37,043 nucleotides of DNA from Candidatus Pullilachnospira intestinigallinarum (GCA_018711275.1 DVIN01000040.1:1-37043), one strand, 5' to 3'; shown: positions 21,199 to 30,111, counted from the stretch's first letter. The notes: generated by a model not told the origin, from the letters alone. Numbers and translations: made by a program.

Positions 21199-22242
21199 TC
21201 AAAAAGTTTCCCGGTACGCAATGTTCAGTTTCCCATTTTCCAGCGACACATCCGCAAGCCCCCCGCAGACCATGGGAATCATGGGCGGCAGATGGCCCAG
21301 ATCCACATCCATGATCACCGGCACCTGATACTCCGCCAGAAGATCGCAGACCGCGTGGTACTGATCCAGTCCCATGATCTCCTGTCCGTGGCAGAGGGGA
21401 CGGCCGATCAGAAATCCTTTCACATGGGAAAACCAGCCCGCATGTTTCATCTGCCAGACGGCCCGGCGGATGTCCATCACGTTCAGGTCGCAGGATTCCA
21501 GGAACCAGACGATGCCGTCCTCCTGATATCTTTTGGCAAACCGGGGCACCTGATCATAGCCGGTTCCCAACAGGTTTACCAGGCAGTCCATACAGCCGCC
21601 CAGAAGACGCCCCCGTATCTGTACCTTCTGTCCGGTCTGCTCTTTTCCATCCAGGAACCAGCGGATCACGGAAGGCTCCGTTACATGATACGGCGCCAGG
21701 GGATGTTCTTCGTCCTTCAGCCCCTCTTTCTCCCAGAGATCATATCCCTGAAAATTCCGTTTTTCTCCCAGAAGCAGCTGATAGGCGTCCCGGATGGCGG
21801 GATGCCAGGGTTCCATGCCGAAAGCGCCGGCACAGGGCCCGTAAACAGAGGCCACATCACAGAGTGTCGTCAAAAGGAAGGTGAAATTGGTATTGTCCGA
21901 ATAACCCAGATACCATTTGGGACGGGCGGCTCTGATTTTGTCGAAATCAATGAAATCCAGGATCTCGCACATCAGTTCCCCGCCCCCGCAGGAAATGATC
22001 GCCTCCGCTTCCCTGCCGCAGTACATCTCCTCCAACTCCTGCCCGCAGGCTCTGGGACTGTTGCTGATGCCGATTCCGGAAGCAGCATAACAGTTGGGCC
22101 CCAGTACCAGGGAATGCCCCAGGGAACGGAACACCTCCTGCGCATGATCAAAGGCACTCCGATACGGTTCCGTAGCACAGCCCATAGAGGGGGCCGCAAA
22201 GCCGATGGTTCCATTTTTTTTCAGATTTTCCGGATAACGCAT
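21199..22242 (-). CDS. S66 peptidase (LD-carboxypeptidase / MccF-like)
   Basis: This 347-residue serine peptidase of family S66 has the nucleophile in YLGYSDNTNF (S115), Glu249 in VWFLESCD, and His317 in DVDLGHLPP, the Ser-Glu-His triad of LD-carboxypeptidase A and MccF. Family members trim the D-amino acid from L,D-linked muropeptide tetrapeptides in the cytoplasm (recycling) or give immunity to peptide-nucleotide antibiotics. The sequence alone does not decide between these. CGAAAGGAG precedes ATG. It is the last gene of the minus-strand operon, 54 bases after a Nif11-like small gene. Confidence 0.88.
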   Translation of the reverse strand: MRYPENLKKNGTIGFAAPSMGCATEPYRSAFDHAQEVFRSLGHSLVLGPNCYAASGIGISNSPRACGQELEEMYCGREAEAIISCGGGELMCEILDFIDFDKIRAARPKWYLGYSDNTNFTFLLTTLCDVASVYGPCAGAFGMEPWHPAIRDAYQLLLGEKRNFQGYDLWEKEGLKDEEHPLAPYHVTEPSVIRWFLDGKEQTGQKVQIRGRLLGGCMDCLVNLLGTGYDQVPRFAKRYQEDGIVWFLESCDLNVMDIRRAVWQMKHAGWFSHVKGFLIGRPLCHGQEIMGLDQYHAVCDLLAEYQVPVIMDVDLGHLPPMIPMVCGGLADVSLENGKLNIAYRETF

Positions 22243-22296
22243 AAAATCTCCTTTCGTTACAGTGGCCCCCGGATCATTTGAAGGAGGCCTCCCGCC

Positions 22297-22596
22297 TTAT
22301 TGCCTTGTCTCTGCCGCCGTCAATGTGGCCAGCAGCAGTTCGTAAAAGTCATCCTCCCCCTCCAGAAGCGGAGAATTTTCTCCGCCCCCGTTGGTGCTCC
22401 GGCGCATGGTGGCATAAAACTCTTCTCCCGCCTGCACCACCTCCATGGGATACAGTTCATATCCCATCTGCCTGCAGATCCGGCAGAAGGCTTCCAGAGG
22501 ATTTTTCTCCTTACGGGTGGCCAGCAGCATTTCCCGCAGTTCTTTATTTTCCAATGCTTTCCGCTGGACTTCATCCAGCAATTCCGCAGTACTCAT
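22297..22596 (-). CDS. Nif11-like small protein
   Basis: This 99-residue protein has an N-terminal helical part (LLDEVQRKALENKELREMLL) followed by NPLEAFCRICRQMGYELYP. That matches the F-x6-GY-x-[LF] pattern of Nif11-type leader domains. It then has RRSTNGGGENSPLLEGEDDF with a triple glycine at about 70-72, where RiPP leaders of this class are usually cleaved. The C-terminal part is acidic rather than Cys-rich, so it may be a free-standing relative and not a precursor. GAGGAG precedes ATG. It lies between an Fe-S aldo/keto reductase and the S66 peptidase. No lanthionine or radical SAM maturase is nearby. The family call is tentative. Confidence 0.55.
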   Translation of the reverse strand: MSTAELLDEVQRKALENKELREMLLATRKEKNPLEAFCRICRQMGYELYPMEVVQAGEEFYATMRRSTNGGGENSPLLEGEDDFYELLLATLTAAETRQ

Positions 22597-22673
22597 ATCT
22601 CTTGCTCCTCTCTTTTTGAAAAACGAATCGATTCCCCTTTATCTGATCCGGATTGTTTTCTCCTTTTATCCCT

Positions 22674-23825
22674 TTACTGCTTTCCGCCCAGAAGCTTTTC
22701 CGCCGCTTCCATCCGCTCCGCCACCGAAACGCCGAAGGGACACCGCTCCTCACAGCCTTTGCAGCCTATGCAGTCTCCACCGTTGGCGGAAAGGCTCTGG
22801 TAATGGGCCCGCACCGTATCCGGCACCTCCGGCTGCATCAGCGCCAGATCGTACAGCTTGTTCACCATGGCGATATCGATGCCTGCCGGGCAGGGCGCGC
22901 AGTGTCCGCAGTAGGTACACTGACCGGAATAGGCGTGCATCGGCGCGCCGGCCAGCACGGTGGCATAATCCTTCTCTTCCTCCGTGGCCGTTTCATAGGC
23001 CACTGCGGCGTCTACATGGGCGATGGAATCGTATCCTGCCAGTACGCTGGCTACCGCCGGACGGGTCAGCGCATAGTGCAGACACTGCACCGGCGTCAGG
23101 GCCACGCCGAAGGGAGAAGTCTTCGCGTCGAACAGCCGTCCGCCCGCATACCCCTTCATCACCGTGATTCCCACACCGTTCTGTTCGCAGATCCGGTACA
23201 GTTCGGCCCGTTCTGGATCGATGCCGGCCACACTGGCATCATAGGTCTCTTTGAAATAATCATCAATATTCTCCGTGGCCGGCAGCATATCGAAGGCCGG
23301 ATTGACGCTGAACAGAATCATTTCAATCTTTCCGCTCTCGGCCGCCAGCCGGGCCACCGCCGGGTTGTGAGTGCTCATGCCGATATGGCGGATCACTCCT
23401 TTTTCTTTCAGAGAGGCGGCATAGGCGTAAAATTCCCCGTCGATGATCCGGTGAAATTCCGCGGTTTCATCCACAAAATGAATCATTCCCAGATCGACAT
23501 AATCCGTGTCCAGCCGGTCCAGAAGATCCTGGAATGCGGCTTTCACCTTATCCAGTTCTCTCGTTTTTACATACTGTCCGTTCTGCCAGGTGGATCCCAG
23601 ATGTCCCTGGATGATCCATTTTTCCCGCTGACCGCTTATAGCGGCTCCGATGTTGGAGCGGACATTGGGCTCCGACATCCAGCAGTCCAGGATGTTAATG
23701 CCCGCCTCCTGGCAGTAATGGATGATCTGACAGACCTCCTCCCGGTTGTGGCGCTCCAGCCACTCCGCGCCCAGACCGATCTCGCTCACCATAAGTCCCG
23801 TGTTTCCCAGTGCTCTGTAGTTCAT
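22674..23825 (-). CDS. Aldo/keto reductase with C-terminal 2[4Fe-4S] domain
   Basis: This 383-residue protein has an AKR barrel (about 1-290) followed by a bacterial ferredoxin-like domain with CTYCGHCAPCP and CIGCKGCEERCP. Of the usual catalytic tetrad, D47 (ILDCWM) and H116 (GMIHFVDE) are visible. Tyr and Lys are not at their normal places: the segment is IIQGHLGSTW where TK is expected. It may therefore use a different chemistry, with electrons from the clusters. GGGGGAA precedes ATG. It sits 40 bases downstream of an RpiB-like gene in the same operon. Confidence 0.85.
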   Translation of the reverse strand: MNYRALGNTGLMVSEIGLGAEWLERHNREEVCQIIHYCQEAGINILDCWMSEPNVRSNIGAAISGQREKWIIQGHLGSTWQNGQYVKTRELDKVKAAFQDLLDRLDTDYVDLGMIHFVDETAEFHRIIDGEFYAYAASLKEKGVIRHIGMSTHNPAVARLAAESGKIEMILFSVNPAFDMLPATENIDDYFKETYDASVAGIDPERAELYRICEQNGVGITVMKGYAGGRLFDAKTSPFGVALTPVQCLHYALTRPAVASVLAGYDSIAHVDAAVAYETATEEEKDYATVLAGAPMHAYSGQCTYCGHCAPCPAGIDIAMVNKLYDLALMQPEVPDTVRAHYQSLSANGGDCIGCKGCEERCPFGVSVAERMEAAEKLLGGKQ

Positions 23826-23865
23826 GTAAATTCCCCCTTGTTCTGCATTATTTTGCTCTGTATTC

Positions 23866-24501
23866 TTATAAGCTGTACTGCTGCAAAAACTTTTTCAGCT
23901 TTGCGTTTTTCCCGTAGCGCATGATGAAATCCATAACCGGCTCTCTGGAAAGCGCACTTTTTACCAAATGATCGTCCAACTGCGGCAACACTTCTTCCAG
24001 AGGCCTTTTGGAAACGACTCCCATGGTTTTCAGAAGCTCCGTATCCCTGCGTTTCCTGTCGGCGTCCTGCGGCGGATACCCTGTGCCGAAGGGTTCCTCG
24101 AACAGTTTTTCCAGTGTATATTCCAGATTCAGCCTGCCGCACCAGCCGAAATTCAGTCCCAGCGGAAACGATATGGCATTCCCGTCGTTGATACGTCCGA
24201 AAAGGTAGGCGTCTGCAGGTGTTGGCACATACCCGCAGACAACTCCCGGCAGACTGTTGCAGGCCAGCATCATCCCCTGCCCGGAGGAACAGCCGGTCAC
24301 CACAAAGTCAGCGGCGCCGCTTTCCAGCAGCAGACTGACCCAGAGCGCCGCCTGAACGTAGGAATATTCGGCCTCTTCTTCCTCAAAGACGCCCAGATTT
24401 GTTACCGGCCAGCCTTTTCCTTTCACTGCTTTCTCTGTAGCTTCAAACAGAAGACGGTTTTTCTCCTTCTGGGAACTGGCCTGAAGTACCGCGATTCTCA
24501 T
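23866..24501 (-). CDS. RpiB/LacA/LacB family sugar-phosphate isomerase
   Basis: This 211-residue protein has the RpiB pattern: MRIAVLQASSQKEKN at the N-terminus and VVTGCSSGQGMMLACNSLPG with Cys71 at the position of the catalytic base. RpiB enzymes interconvert ribose-5-P and ribulose-5-P, and LacAB galactose-6-P and tagatose-6-P. This member is about 60 residues longer than the classical 150, with an added helical C-terminus, and its substrate is unknown. The start has AAGGAGGGG. It is 22 bases after the nitroreductase gene. Confidence 0.8.
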   Translation of the reverse strand: MRIAVLQASSQKEKNRLLFEATEKAVKGKGWPVTNLGVFEEEEAEYSYVQAALWVSLLLESGAADFVVTGCSSGQGMMLACNSLPGVVCGYVPTPADAYLFGRINDGNAISFPLGLNFGWCGRLNLEYTLEKLFEEPFGTGYPPQDADRKRRDTELLKTMGVVSKRPLEEVLPQLDDHLVKSALSREPVMDFIMRYGKNAKLKKFLQQYSL

Positions 24502-24523
24502 AAGCCCCTCCTTGTCAACCCTT

Positions 24524-25330
24524 TTACATCCAGGTTACCTGCGGCGTCTTTTTGGGCGCTGTCCGCCGGTAATGCACTCTGGGATACCCGGCCAGCATAC
24601 ACATCTGAATCTGCTCTTCTCCGATTCCCAGAAACTCCCGCACCCGGGGGAGCCGCGAAGATATCCTTGTCAGATAACCGTTGTACATAAATCCCAGTCC
24701 CAGAGAGCATCCCACCAGTTCCATACACTGGGCAGCCAGGCCCGCATCGAAGGAGTGATCTCCCAGAAGATAAATCACCGCCGGCGCGTTGCGAAACAGC
24801 ATTTCTTCCTCTTCCGCAGCGTCCCGGTTTTCATAAAACTTCCGAATGGTCTGAAAGAAGGGATCCTCTTTGTCGGCGTCAGAAGCATTTTCCAGGAGCT
24901 GTCCCATGCCATCAAACACCAGACGTTTTAATTCCTGCCGCTTTTCCTGCACAATCACGTAGGAAACTTCCTGCCGGTTGGCGGCGGTGGCCGCGTGGGT
25001 TCCCGCATCCACCAGCAGCCGCAGTTTTTCCTCTTCAATGATATGTTTGCTGTAATTGCGGACACTTCTGCGGAATTTCACAGAAAGAAGCATCTGTTTC
25101 CCGCTGATGCCGGCGCCGGCGGGATCATACTCCACCGGGCGATCCTCATAATCCGGAATGGAAACTGCCCCCGCCGGACAGACCGCCACACAATGGCCGC
25201 AGAGAAAACAGGAACCGGAAATCTCCATTCCGTCCGGTCCTTTGCGGATGGCCTGCCGGATGCAGTCCTTGGCGCAGGCGCCGCAGGAAATGCATTTGTC
25301 ATGATCAAAGATTACCATCTGTTTTTCCAT
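24524..25330 (-). CDS. Ferredoxin-nitroreductase fusion
   Basis: This 268-residue protein has an N-terminal 2[4Fe-4S] module (C13, C16, C19, C23 in CISCGACAKDC; C41, C44, C47, C51 in CFLCGHCVAVC). An FMN-type nitroreductase domain follows from about residue 85 (RRSVRNYSKHIIEEEKLRLL, then AGTHAATAANRQEV). It would pass electrons from ferredoxin-type clusters to FMN and then to an unknown organic acceptor. ATG 25330 is chosen because GGAGGTGACTGAA precedes it; the GTG further upstream overlaps that site. The CoA-transferase gene ends 15 bases before it. Confidence 0.88.
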   Translation of the reverse strand: MEKQMVIFDHDKCISCGACAKDCIRQAIRKGPDGMEISGSCFLCGHCVAVCPAGAVSIPDYEDRPVEYDPAGAGISGKQMLLSVKFRRSVRNYSKHIIEEEKLRLLVDAGTHAATAANRQEVSYVIVQEKRQELKRLVFDGMGQLLENASDADKEDPFFQTIRKFYENRDAAEEEEMLFRNAPAVIYLLGDHSFDAGLAAQCMELVGCSLGLGFMYNGYLTRISSRLPRVREFLGIGEEQIQMCMLAGYPRVHYRRTAPKKTPQVTWM

Positions 25331-25345
25331 TTCAGTCACCTCCTG

Positions 25346-26857
25346 TTATTGCTCCACCTCAAAGGGCAGCCGGGAAAGGATATCTTTCTCCACATCGATT
25401 CCCGGATATACCTCCACCAGTTTGAGGCCCTTGGGCGTCAGCCGGAAAACGCACCGTTCCGTCACATACAGCACTTTCTGCCCGTTGGCGATGGCCCGTT
25501 TCGCCGAAAAACTGACGCTTCTCACTTTATCCACAAATTTGGGAATGGAACCCTCCTTCTGAATGGTCACCATGTTCTTTTTCTGGGATACCTCCAGGCC
25601 CTTGGTGTTGAAGGTCATACAGAATACCACTGTGGGCGTCTTCGCCGTAATATTGGCAAATCCTCCGATGCCGGAAAAGGCTCCCGGCCCCCGGTGGGAG
25701 TTGACATTTCCCTCCTTGTCCACCTCCAGAGCGCCCATAAAGCAGATATCCAGCCCGCCGTTGTCATAGAGGTCAAACTGGTTGGCCATATCATAGACGG
25801 AAGAGGCGCCGATCATGGCTCCGAACACTTTTCCGGATACGGGGAAGCCCCCGATGCCGCCGGATTCCACAGTCAGCGTGACCATATCCAGCATCCCGCT
25901 TTTTCTGGTGAATCTGGAGACCATCTCCGGAAGGCCGATTCCGATATTGACGATATCATCCACCCGCAGCTCCTTTGCCGCCCGTCTGCCGATGATATTC
26001 CCCACTGCGCTGTTTTTCGACTGCATGGCGGAAACAGTATCAATTTTATCATTCCACATACTCCAGTCTTCATAAGGGATCTCAAAACTTCCGGTCAGCG
26101 CCGCATAAGCCTCATTCTTTTCCTCCGGCTCTGCCAGTACGATGGCGTCCACCAGGCATCCAGGTATGATGGCGTTTCGGGGACGGGAGGGCGTATCCAC
26201 CAGCCGATCCACCTGTACGATTACCTTGCCCCGGTTTGCCTTCACCGCCTGACAGATGGACAACGCGTCACCGGACATGAACATATCATCGAAAGAAATA
26301 TTTCCTTTCCTGTCCGCCGCCGTGCCCTTGATCAGCGCGACGTTTATTTTCGGCAGCTTGTAGTAGAGAAATTCCTCCCCGTCCACCTCCACATATTTCA
26401 CCAGGGAGTCATCAATGGAAATCCGGTTGATGCCCGGTCCCTCCTTCCTCGGATCCACAAAAATATCCAGCCCCACCTTGGAGAGTGCTCCGGGAAGTCC
26501 GCTGGCCTGGGCGCGGATCGCATGGGAAATACATCCCAGCGGAAGGTTATACGCCTCAAAACGATCCTCCAGCACCAGCTTTTTCGTACTCAGCATAGCC
26601 CCAAAATGGCCGCAGATCAGCCGGTCCACCGCGCCTTCCCGGATATATCCCTCCGCATTGCGCTCCTCATCCCAGACGCCGAAACCGGCGCTGGAAATGA
26701 TGGTCAGATGACGGGGCGACTGCATCCGCTGATATCTCCGGAAAATAGCTTCATGGAGCTCCACGGGATTTTCGATTCCCACAAACGAATTGACGCAGAT
26801 ACAGTCTCCATCCCGGATCAGGCGGATCGCCTCGTCTGCACTCATTATTTCATACAT
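25346..26857 (-). CDS. Family I CoA-transferase (YdiF/propionate CoA-transferase type)
   Basis: This 503-residue fused alpha-beta CoA-transferase moves CoA between short-chain acyl-CoAs and free acids through a glutamyl-CoA intermediate. The second half contains TLTVESGGIGGFP, with Glu331 as the expected catalytic residue, and the first half has the GDCICVNSFVG and LIKGTAADRKGNISFD segments. The length fits acetate/propionate CoA-transferases. The true substrate pair is unknown. ATG 26857 is preceded by GGGGAAG; longer readings cross into the upstream gene. It opens the metabolic part of the operon, 31 bases after the helicase gene with no terminator between. Confidence 0.88.
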   Translation of the reverse strand: MYEIMSADEAIRLIRDGDCICVNSFVGIENPVELHEAIFRRYQRMQSPRHLTIISSAGFGVWDEERNAEGYIREGAVDRLICGHFGAMLSTKKLVLEDRFEAYNLPLGCISHAIRAQASGLPGALSKVGLDIFVDPRKEGPGINRISIDDSLVKYVEVDGEEFLYYKLPKINVALIKGTAADRKGNISFDDMFMSGDALSICQAVKANRGKVIVQVDRLVDTPSRPRNAIIPGCLVDAIVLAEPEEKNEAYAALTGSFEIPYEDWSMWNDKIDTVSAMQSKNSAVGNIIGRRAAKELRVDDIVNIGIGLPEMVSRFTRKSGMLDMVTLTVESGGIGGFPVSGKVFGAMIGASSVYDMANQFDLYDNGGLDICFMGALEVDKEGNVNSHRGPGAFSGIGGFANITAKTPTVVFCMTFNTKGLEVSQKKNMVTIQKEGSIPKFVDKVRSVSFSAKRAIANGQKVLYVTERCVFRLTPKGLKLVEVYPGIDVEKDILSRLPFEVEQ

Positions 26858-26888
26858 AAATATATCTTCCCCTTTGTGTTTTCTTTTT

Positions 26889-28931
26889 TTAATACCGGTA
26901 CATATGCAGCTCATGCAGCGCTCTGGTGGCCGCGATGTACCGGGCCTGCCGGGCAATCGGGCCGTCCTGTCCGCGGTCCAGGAAAAATACCTGATCAAAT
27001 TCCAGTCCCTTGGCAAGATAGAAGGTGGTCACCGTCAGTCCTCTCCGGAAAGCGGTGCTGTCCCGGTCCACATAGTTTACCGCGATCTTCCGTTCGGAAA
27101 GAAGATCCCTTGCCCGCAGGGCTTCCTGTTCGGTGGTGACGATCAGCGCCGCCGTCTCATATTCTTCGTCCTCCAGACGGAGGCCGGCTGCTGCCGCTAC
27201 CACCGCCTGGTCAAAGGAAGCAAAGTCTTTCTCTTCCACCGGATGACCGTGCCGCTCAAACAGCTCCACCGCATTGCTGTGGCCAAGTCCGGCCGCGTAA
27301 GAAGCGATTTCCACCGTATTCCGATAGCTTTTTTTCAGTTCAATCCGGCGGATGTCCTTGCCGAAAATCTGAGGAAGAATCTGGAGCATATCCCGCTCTT
27401 CCCCGTCCAGCGTCTGTTCCCGGTCGCCCAGAATGGTCATGCTGCAGGAAAAGAGATTTTTCAGGATCTCATATTGCAGCCAGCTGTAATCCTGCATTTC
27501 ATCAATCACCAGATGCTTGATTTCCCGTCTGGCCTGTCCCCCGGTAAGCCGGTATTTCAGATACAGCAGCGGGTAAACGTCCTCATAACGCAGTTTCCGC
27601 TCCTCCAGAGGCCTGCGGGGAAGCGTCGGATATCCGTTTTCCTCCAGAAACCAGTTGTAAATCTCATACAGATCCGTGGTGACATACATTTTCCGGCACC
27701 GGTCTTTCACATATTTCCGGTCATCCTCCGACATGGTACACTGGTAGAGCGTTTCGCACTGATCCACGAAATACTCCTCCACCGCATCCATACGGGCCAG
27801 CAGCGGCAGCTCCTGAAAGCGGAAGTAGAACAGCCGGATGATCTCCTGCTCCGTAAGTTCCATTCCCCGCCACTTCAGTCCGGAGAAATTCATCAGCCGA
27901 TCCTCCAGCTGGGCCAGAAAGCCTTCTGTCTGCCCCACGAAAATCTCAGACTGCTTCTGCTGGTATCTTTCCTGATCCTCACGGCCAATCCCGCCGGGCG
28001 CCAGAAGCTGCTCCATCCAGTCATAATGATCTTCGCAGTCTGCCGCCACATCCTGAAGCTCCCGGTAGGCGAACAGATCAAAGCTCATCTCCTGAATGTT
28101 CTCCTCCCCCAGTTCCGGAAGAATATGGGAAATATAGGCGGAAAACACACTGTTGGGGGAGAGCACCAGCACGTTGGAAGATTTCAGGTGCTTCCGGTCA
28201 TGATACAGCAGGTAGGCAATCCGATGCAGAGCCACGGAAGTCTTTCCGGAGCCCGCCGCCCCCTGGATCACCAGAATCCTGTCCTTCGTATTTCGGATAA
28301 TGGCGTTCTGCTCCCGCTGAATGGTACGGACAATATTTTTCAGCTTCACATCCCCGCCTGCTCCCAGCTCCTGCCGCAGAATCTCATCATCGATTTTCAG
28401 ATCGCTTTCAAAGGCATAGATCAGTTTGCCGTTTCGGATCTTATACTGCCACTTGGCGGTTACCTCCCCGTCCATCTGCCCGGCCGGCGCCTGATAAGAA
28501 GCCGGACCCCGGTCATAATCATAAAACAGGCTGCTGACAGGCGCCCGCCAGTCATAGATCAGCGGCGTGCCTCCCGCCTGAAGCGCGAAATTGCCGATGC
28601 CGATGTAAAAAGTCTCCGGCTCTTCCTCTCCCTCATAGCGAAAATCCACCCGCCCGAAATAAGGAGAATCCAGCATCCGACGAAGCCGCCGTCTTTGCTT
28701 CCGGTTCTCCTGGTTGGCATTTACCTGTCCCAGCAGTGCCTGCTGATTGTCATAATTTTCGTAGCCGTACTGGTCCATCTCCGTATAGTTGTCCCAGTAA
28801 TATTCATGCATGCCGGCAATATCCTCCTGCCCTCTGCGGATGGTATCATCCAGCATGCGGATTCGTTCCCGGATTTTATCCAGGACGTCCCGCAGAAATT
28901 CTTTCTGCCGCGTCTCTCTTTCAGTCGCCAT
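26889..28931 (-). CDS. helD: HelD-type UvrD-like helicase
   Basis: This 680-residue superfamily 1 ATPase has Walker A GAAGSGKTSV (224-233), Walker B VIDEMQDYSWLQ, and late motifs KSYRNT and TVTTFYLAKGLEFDQV. It also has the N-terminal coiled coil (about 1-60) and the IGIGNF...YDWRAPVSSLFY region typical of HelD. In Bacillus HelD strips stalled or DNA-bound RNA polymerase and recycles it. ATG 28931 overlaps the end of the NYN gene by 11 bases. A GTG at 28943 is a weaker alternative start. Confidence 0.88.
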   Translation of the reverse strand: MATERETRQKEFLRDVLDKIRERIRMLDDTIRRGQEDIAGMHEYYWDNYTEMDQYGYENYDNQQALLGQVNANQENRKQRRRLRRMLDSPYFGRVDFRYEGEEEPETFYIGIGNFALQAGGTPLIYDWRAPVSSLFYDYDRGPASYQAPAGQMDGEVTAKWQYKIRNGKLIYAFESDLKIDDEILRQELGAGGDVKLKNIVRTIQREQNAIIRNTKDRILVIQGAAGSGKTSVALHRIAYLLYHDRKHLKSSNVLVLSPNSVFSAYISHILPELGEENIQEMSFDLFAYRELQDVAADCEDHYDWMEQLLAPGGIGREDQERYQQKQSEIFVGQTEGFLAQLEDRLMNFSGLKWRGMELTEQEIIRLFYFRFQELPLLARMDAVEEYFVDQCETLYQCTMSEDDRKYVKDRCRKMYVTTDLYEIYNWFLEENGYPTLPRRPLEERKLRYEDVYPLLYLKYRLTGGQARREIKHLVIDEMQDYSWLQYEILKNLFSCSMTILGDREQTLDGEERDMLQILPQIFGKDIRRIELKKSYRNTVEIASYAAGLGHSNAVELFERHGHPVEEKDFASFDQAVVAAAAGLRLEDEEYETAALIVTTEQEALRARDLLSERKIAVNYVDRDSTAFRRGLTVTTFYLAKGLEFDQVFFLDRGQDGPIARQARYIAATRALHELHMYRY

Positions 28932-29868
28932 TGCGGTTAACACCCTTTCTCGCCGGATCCAGCTTTACTTTGTTGTTGTAGATTTTGAAGCGGTTAAAGC
29001 TGCGGATCAGACTGGAAACCCTGGAAAATCCGTACTGCTTCACGTCAAATTCCGGAAAACGCTTCCGCAGCTCGTCATGGATCACACTCAGATTATCCAC
29101 CTGTCCGTGATAATCGTTGATGATGCTCTCAATGGCATCGCCGATCATCTCTTTGGAGACCGACAGCCGTTCCGTCACCAGATAGCTGTGACTCTTTTTG
29201 ATCACGTCAAACTCCTTCATGCTCTCCAGGAAGGTGGACAGTTTGGCATAGCCATAGTTTCTCACATCAAATTCCGAATATTTTTTCGAGAGAATGCTTC
29301 CGATCTCTCCCAGATTCGTCTGGCGTCCCTGGTTGTTGTTTTCCATCAGCACCTTGGAAATGGTCTGTTTGATATCCTGCAGGGAGGTGATGGACTTTCC
29401 TTCGATGTTATTGTCATCGTCCTCCTGGGAGATCACTTCCAGAATCTTGAACACATCACAGGCTACCATGAACGCCCGGGGCGTCTTTTTCTCCCCGATT
29501 CCCATCACGAACATTCCCGCCTCCCGCAGTCTCTGGGCCAGCCGGGTAAAATCCGAGTCACTGGATACGATACAGAAGCCCTCCACATTGCCGGAATACA
29601 GAATATCCATGGCGTCGATGATCAACGCGGAATCCGTGGAATTCTTTCCGGTAGTATAGCTGTACTGCTGCACCGGATTGATGGACCATTCCAGAAGGAC
29701 CTCCTTCCAGAGCCTTTTGGTGTTGTCCGTCCAGTCCCCGTAGATTCTCTTGTAGGAGGCTACTCCATAATCGGAGATTTCATCCAGAATATACCTGATA
29801 TACCGGGGAGATACGTTGTCCGCATCAATCAAAACAGCGATTTTACAGTTTTTTTCCAAATATTCCAT
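28921..29868 (-). CDS. NYN-domain nuclease-like protein with two LOTUS (OST-HTH) domains
   Basis: This 315-residue protein has a PIN-like NYN domain at about 8-148 with acidic residues D15 and D17 (AVLIDADN), D79 (STDSALIIDAMD), and D104/D106 (VSSDSDF), the expected metal-binding set of an RNase. Two related winged-helix LOTUS/OST-HTH domains follow (about 163-232 and 242-303; FDVRNYGYAKLSTFL and FDVKQYGFSRVSSLI). LOTUS domains bind RNA, often G-rich or structured. The natural reading is an RNA-cleaving or RNA-silencing protein. ATG 29868 has GAGG upstream and follows a clear promoter. Its end overlaps the HelD gene. Confidence 0.88.
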   Translation of the reverse strand: MEYLEKNCKIAVLIDADNVSPRYIRYILDEISDYGVASYKRIYGDWTDNTKRLWKEVLLEWSINPVQQYSYTTGKNSTDSALIIDAMDILYSGNVEGFCIVSSDSDFTRLAQRLREAGMFVMGIGEKKTPRAFMVACDVFKILEVISQEDDDNNIEGKSITSLQDIKQTISKVLMENNNQGRQTNLGEIGSILSKKYSEFDVRNYGYAKLSTFLESMKEFDVIKKSHSYLVTERLSVSKEMIGDAIESIINDYHGQVDNLSVIHDELRKRFPEFDVKQYGFSRVSSLIRSFNRFKIYNNKVKLDPARKGVNRNGD

Positions 29869-29961
29869 ATTTACCTCATCCTCTGATTTTCTAAAATTGG
29901 GCCGCTCTTTCGGGCAGCTTTGCCGGATCGCCGATCCTCTCTGATCAGCAGCTATTTTTAT

Positions 29962-29990
29962 ATTATATCGTATTTTGCCCTCTTTTCCAA
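29962..29990 (-). promoter_or_regulatory. Promoter of the NYN-HelD operon
   Basis: On the minus strand TTGGAA (complement of 29985-29990) and TATAAT (complement of 29962-29967) are 17 bases apart, leaving a leader of about 85 bases before ATG 29868. Confidence 0.65.
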
Positions 29991-30015
29991 TCAAAAAACG
30001 GAAAAGGACGCAAAA

Positions 30016-30061
30016 AGCTCCGAACCGCGGGGAGCAGAGAACTCTCCCGTGGCCCGAAGCT
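30016..30061 (-). terminator. Intrinsic terminator of the Dabb gene
   Basis: A long GC-rich stem (AGCTTCGGGCCACGGG with CCCCGCGGTTCGGAGCT, with a few G-T pairs) is followed on the minus strand by TTTTT. It lies about 50 bases past the Dabb gene. Confidence 0.65.
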
Positions 30062-30111
30062 TTCGGTTTTTTTCATTTTCAATAAACCGTTTTCCGTCTG
30101 CTTCCGATGAT

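Noticed and set aside
24995-28940. Very long plus-strand open frames opposite the CoA-transferase, nitroreductase and helicase genes
   Set aside because: They are antisense shadows of high-GC genes whose minus-strand products have complete family motifs. The plus-strand translations are His/Pro/Arg-rich and lack ribosome sites.
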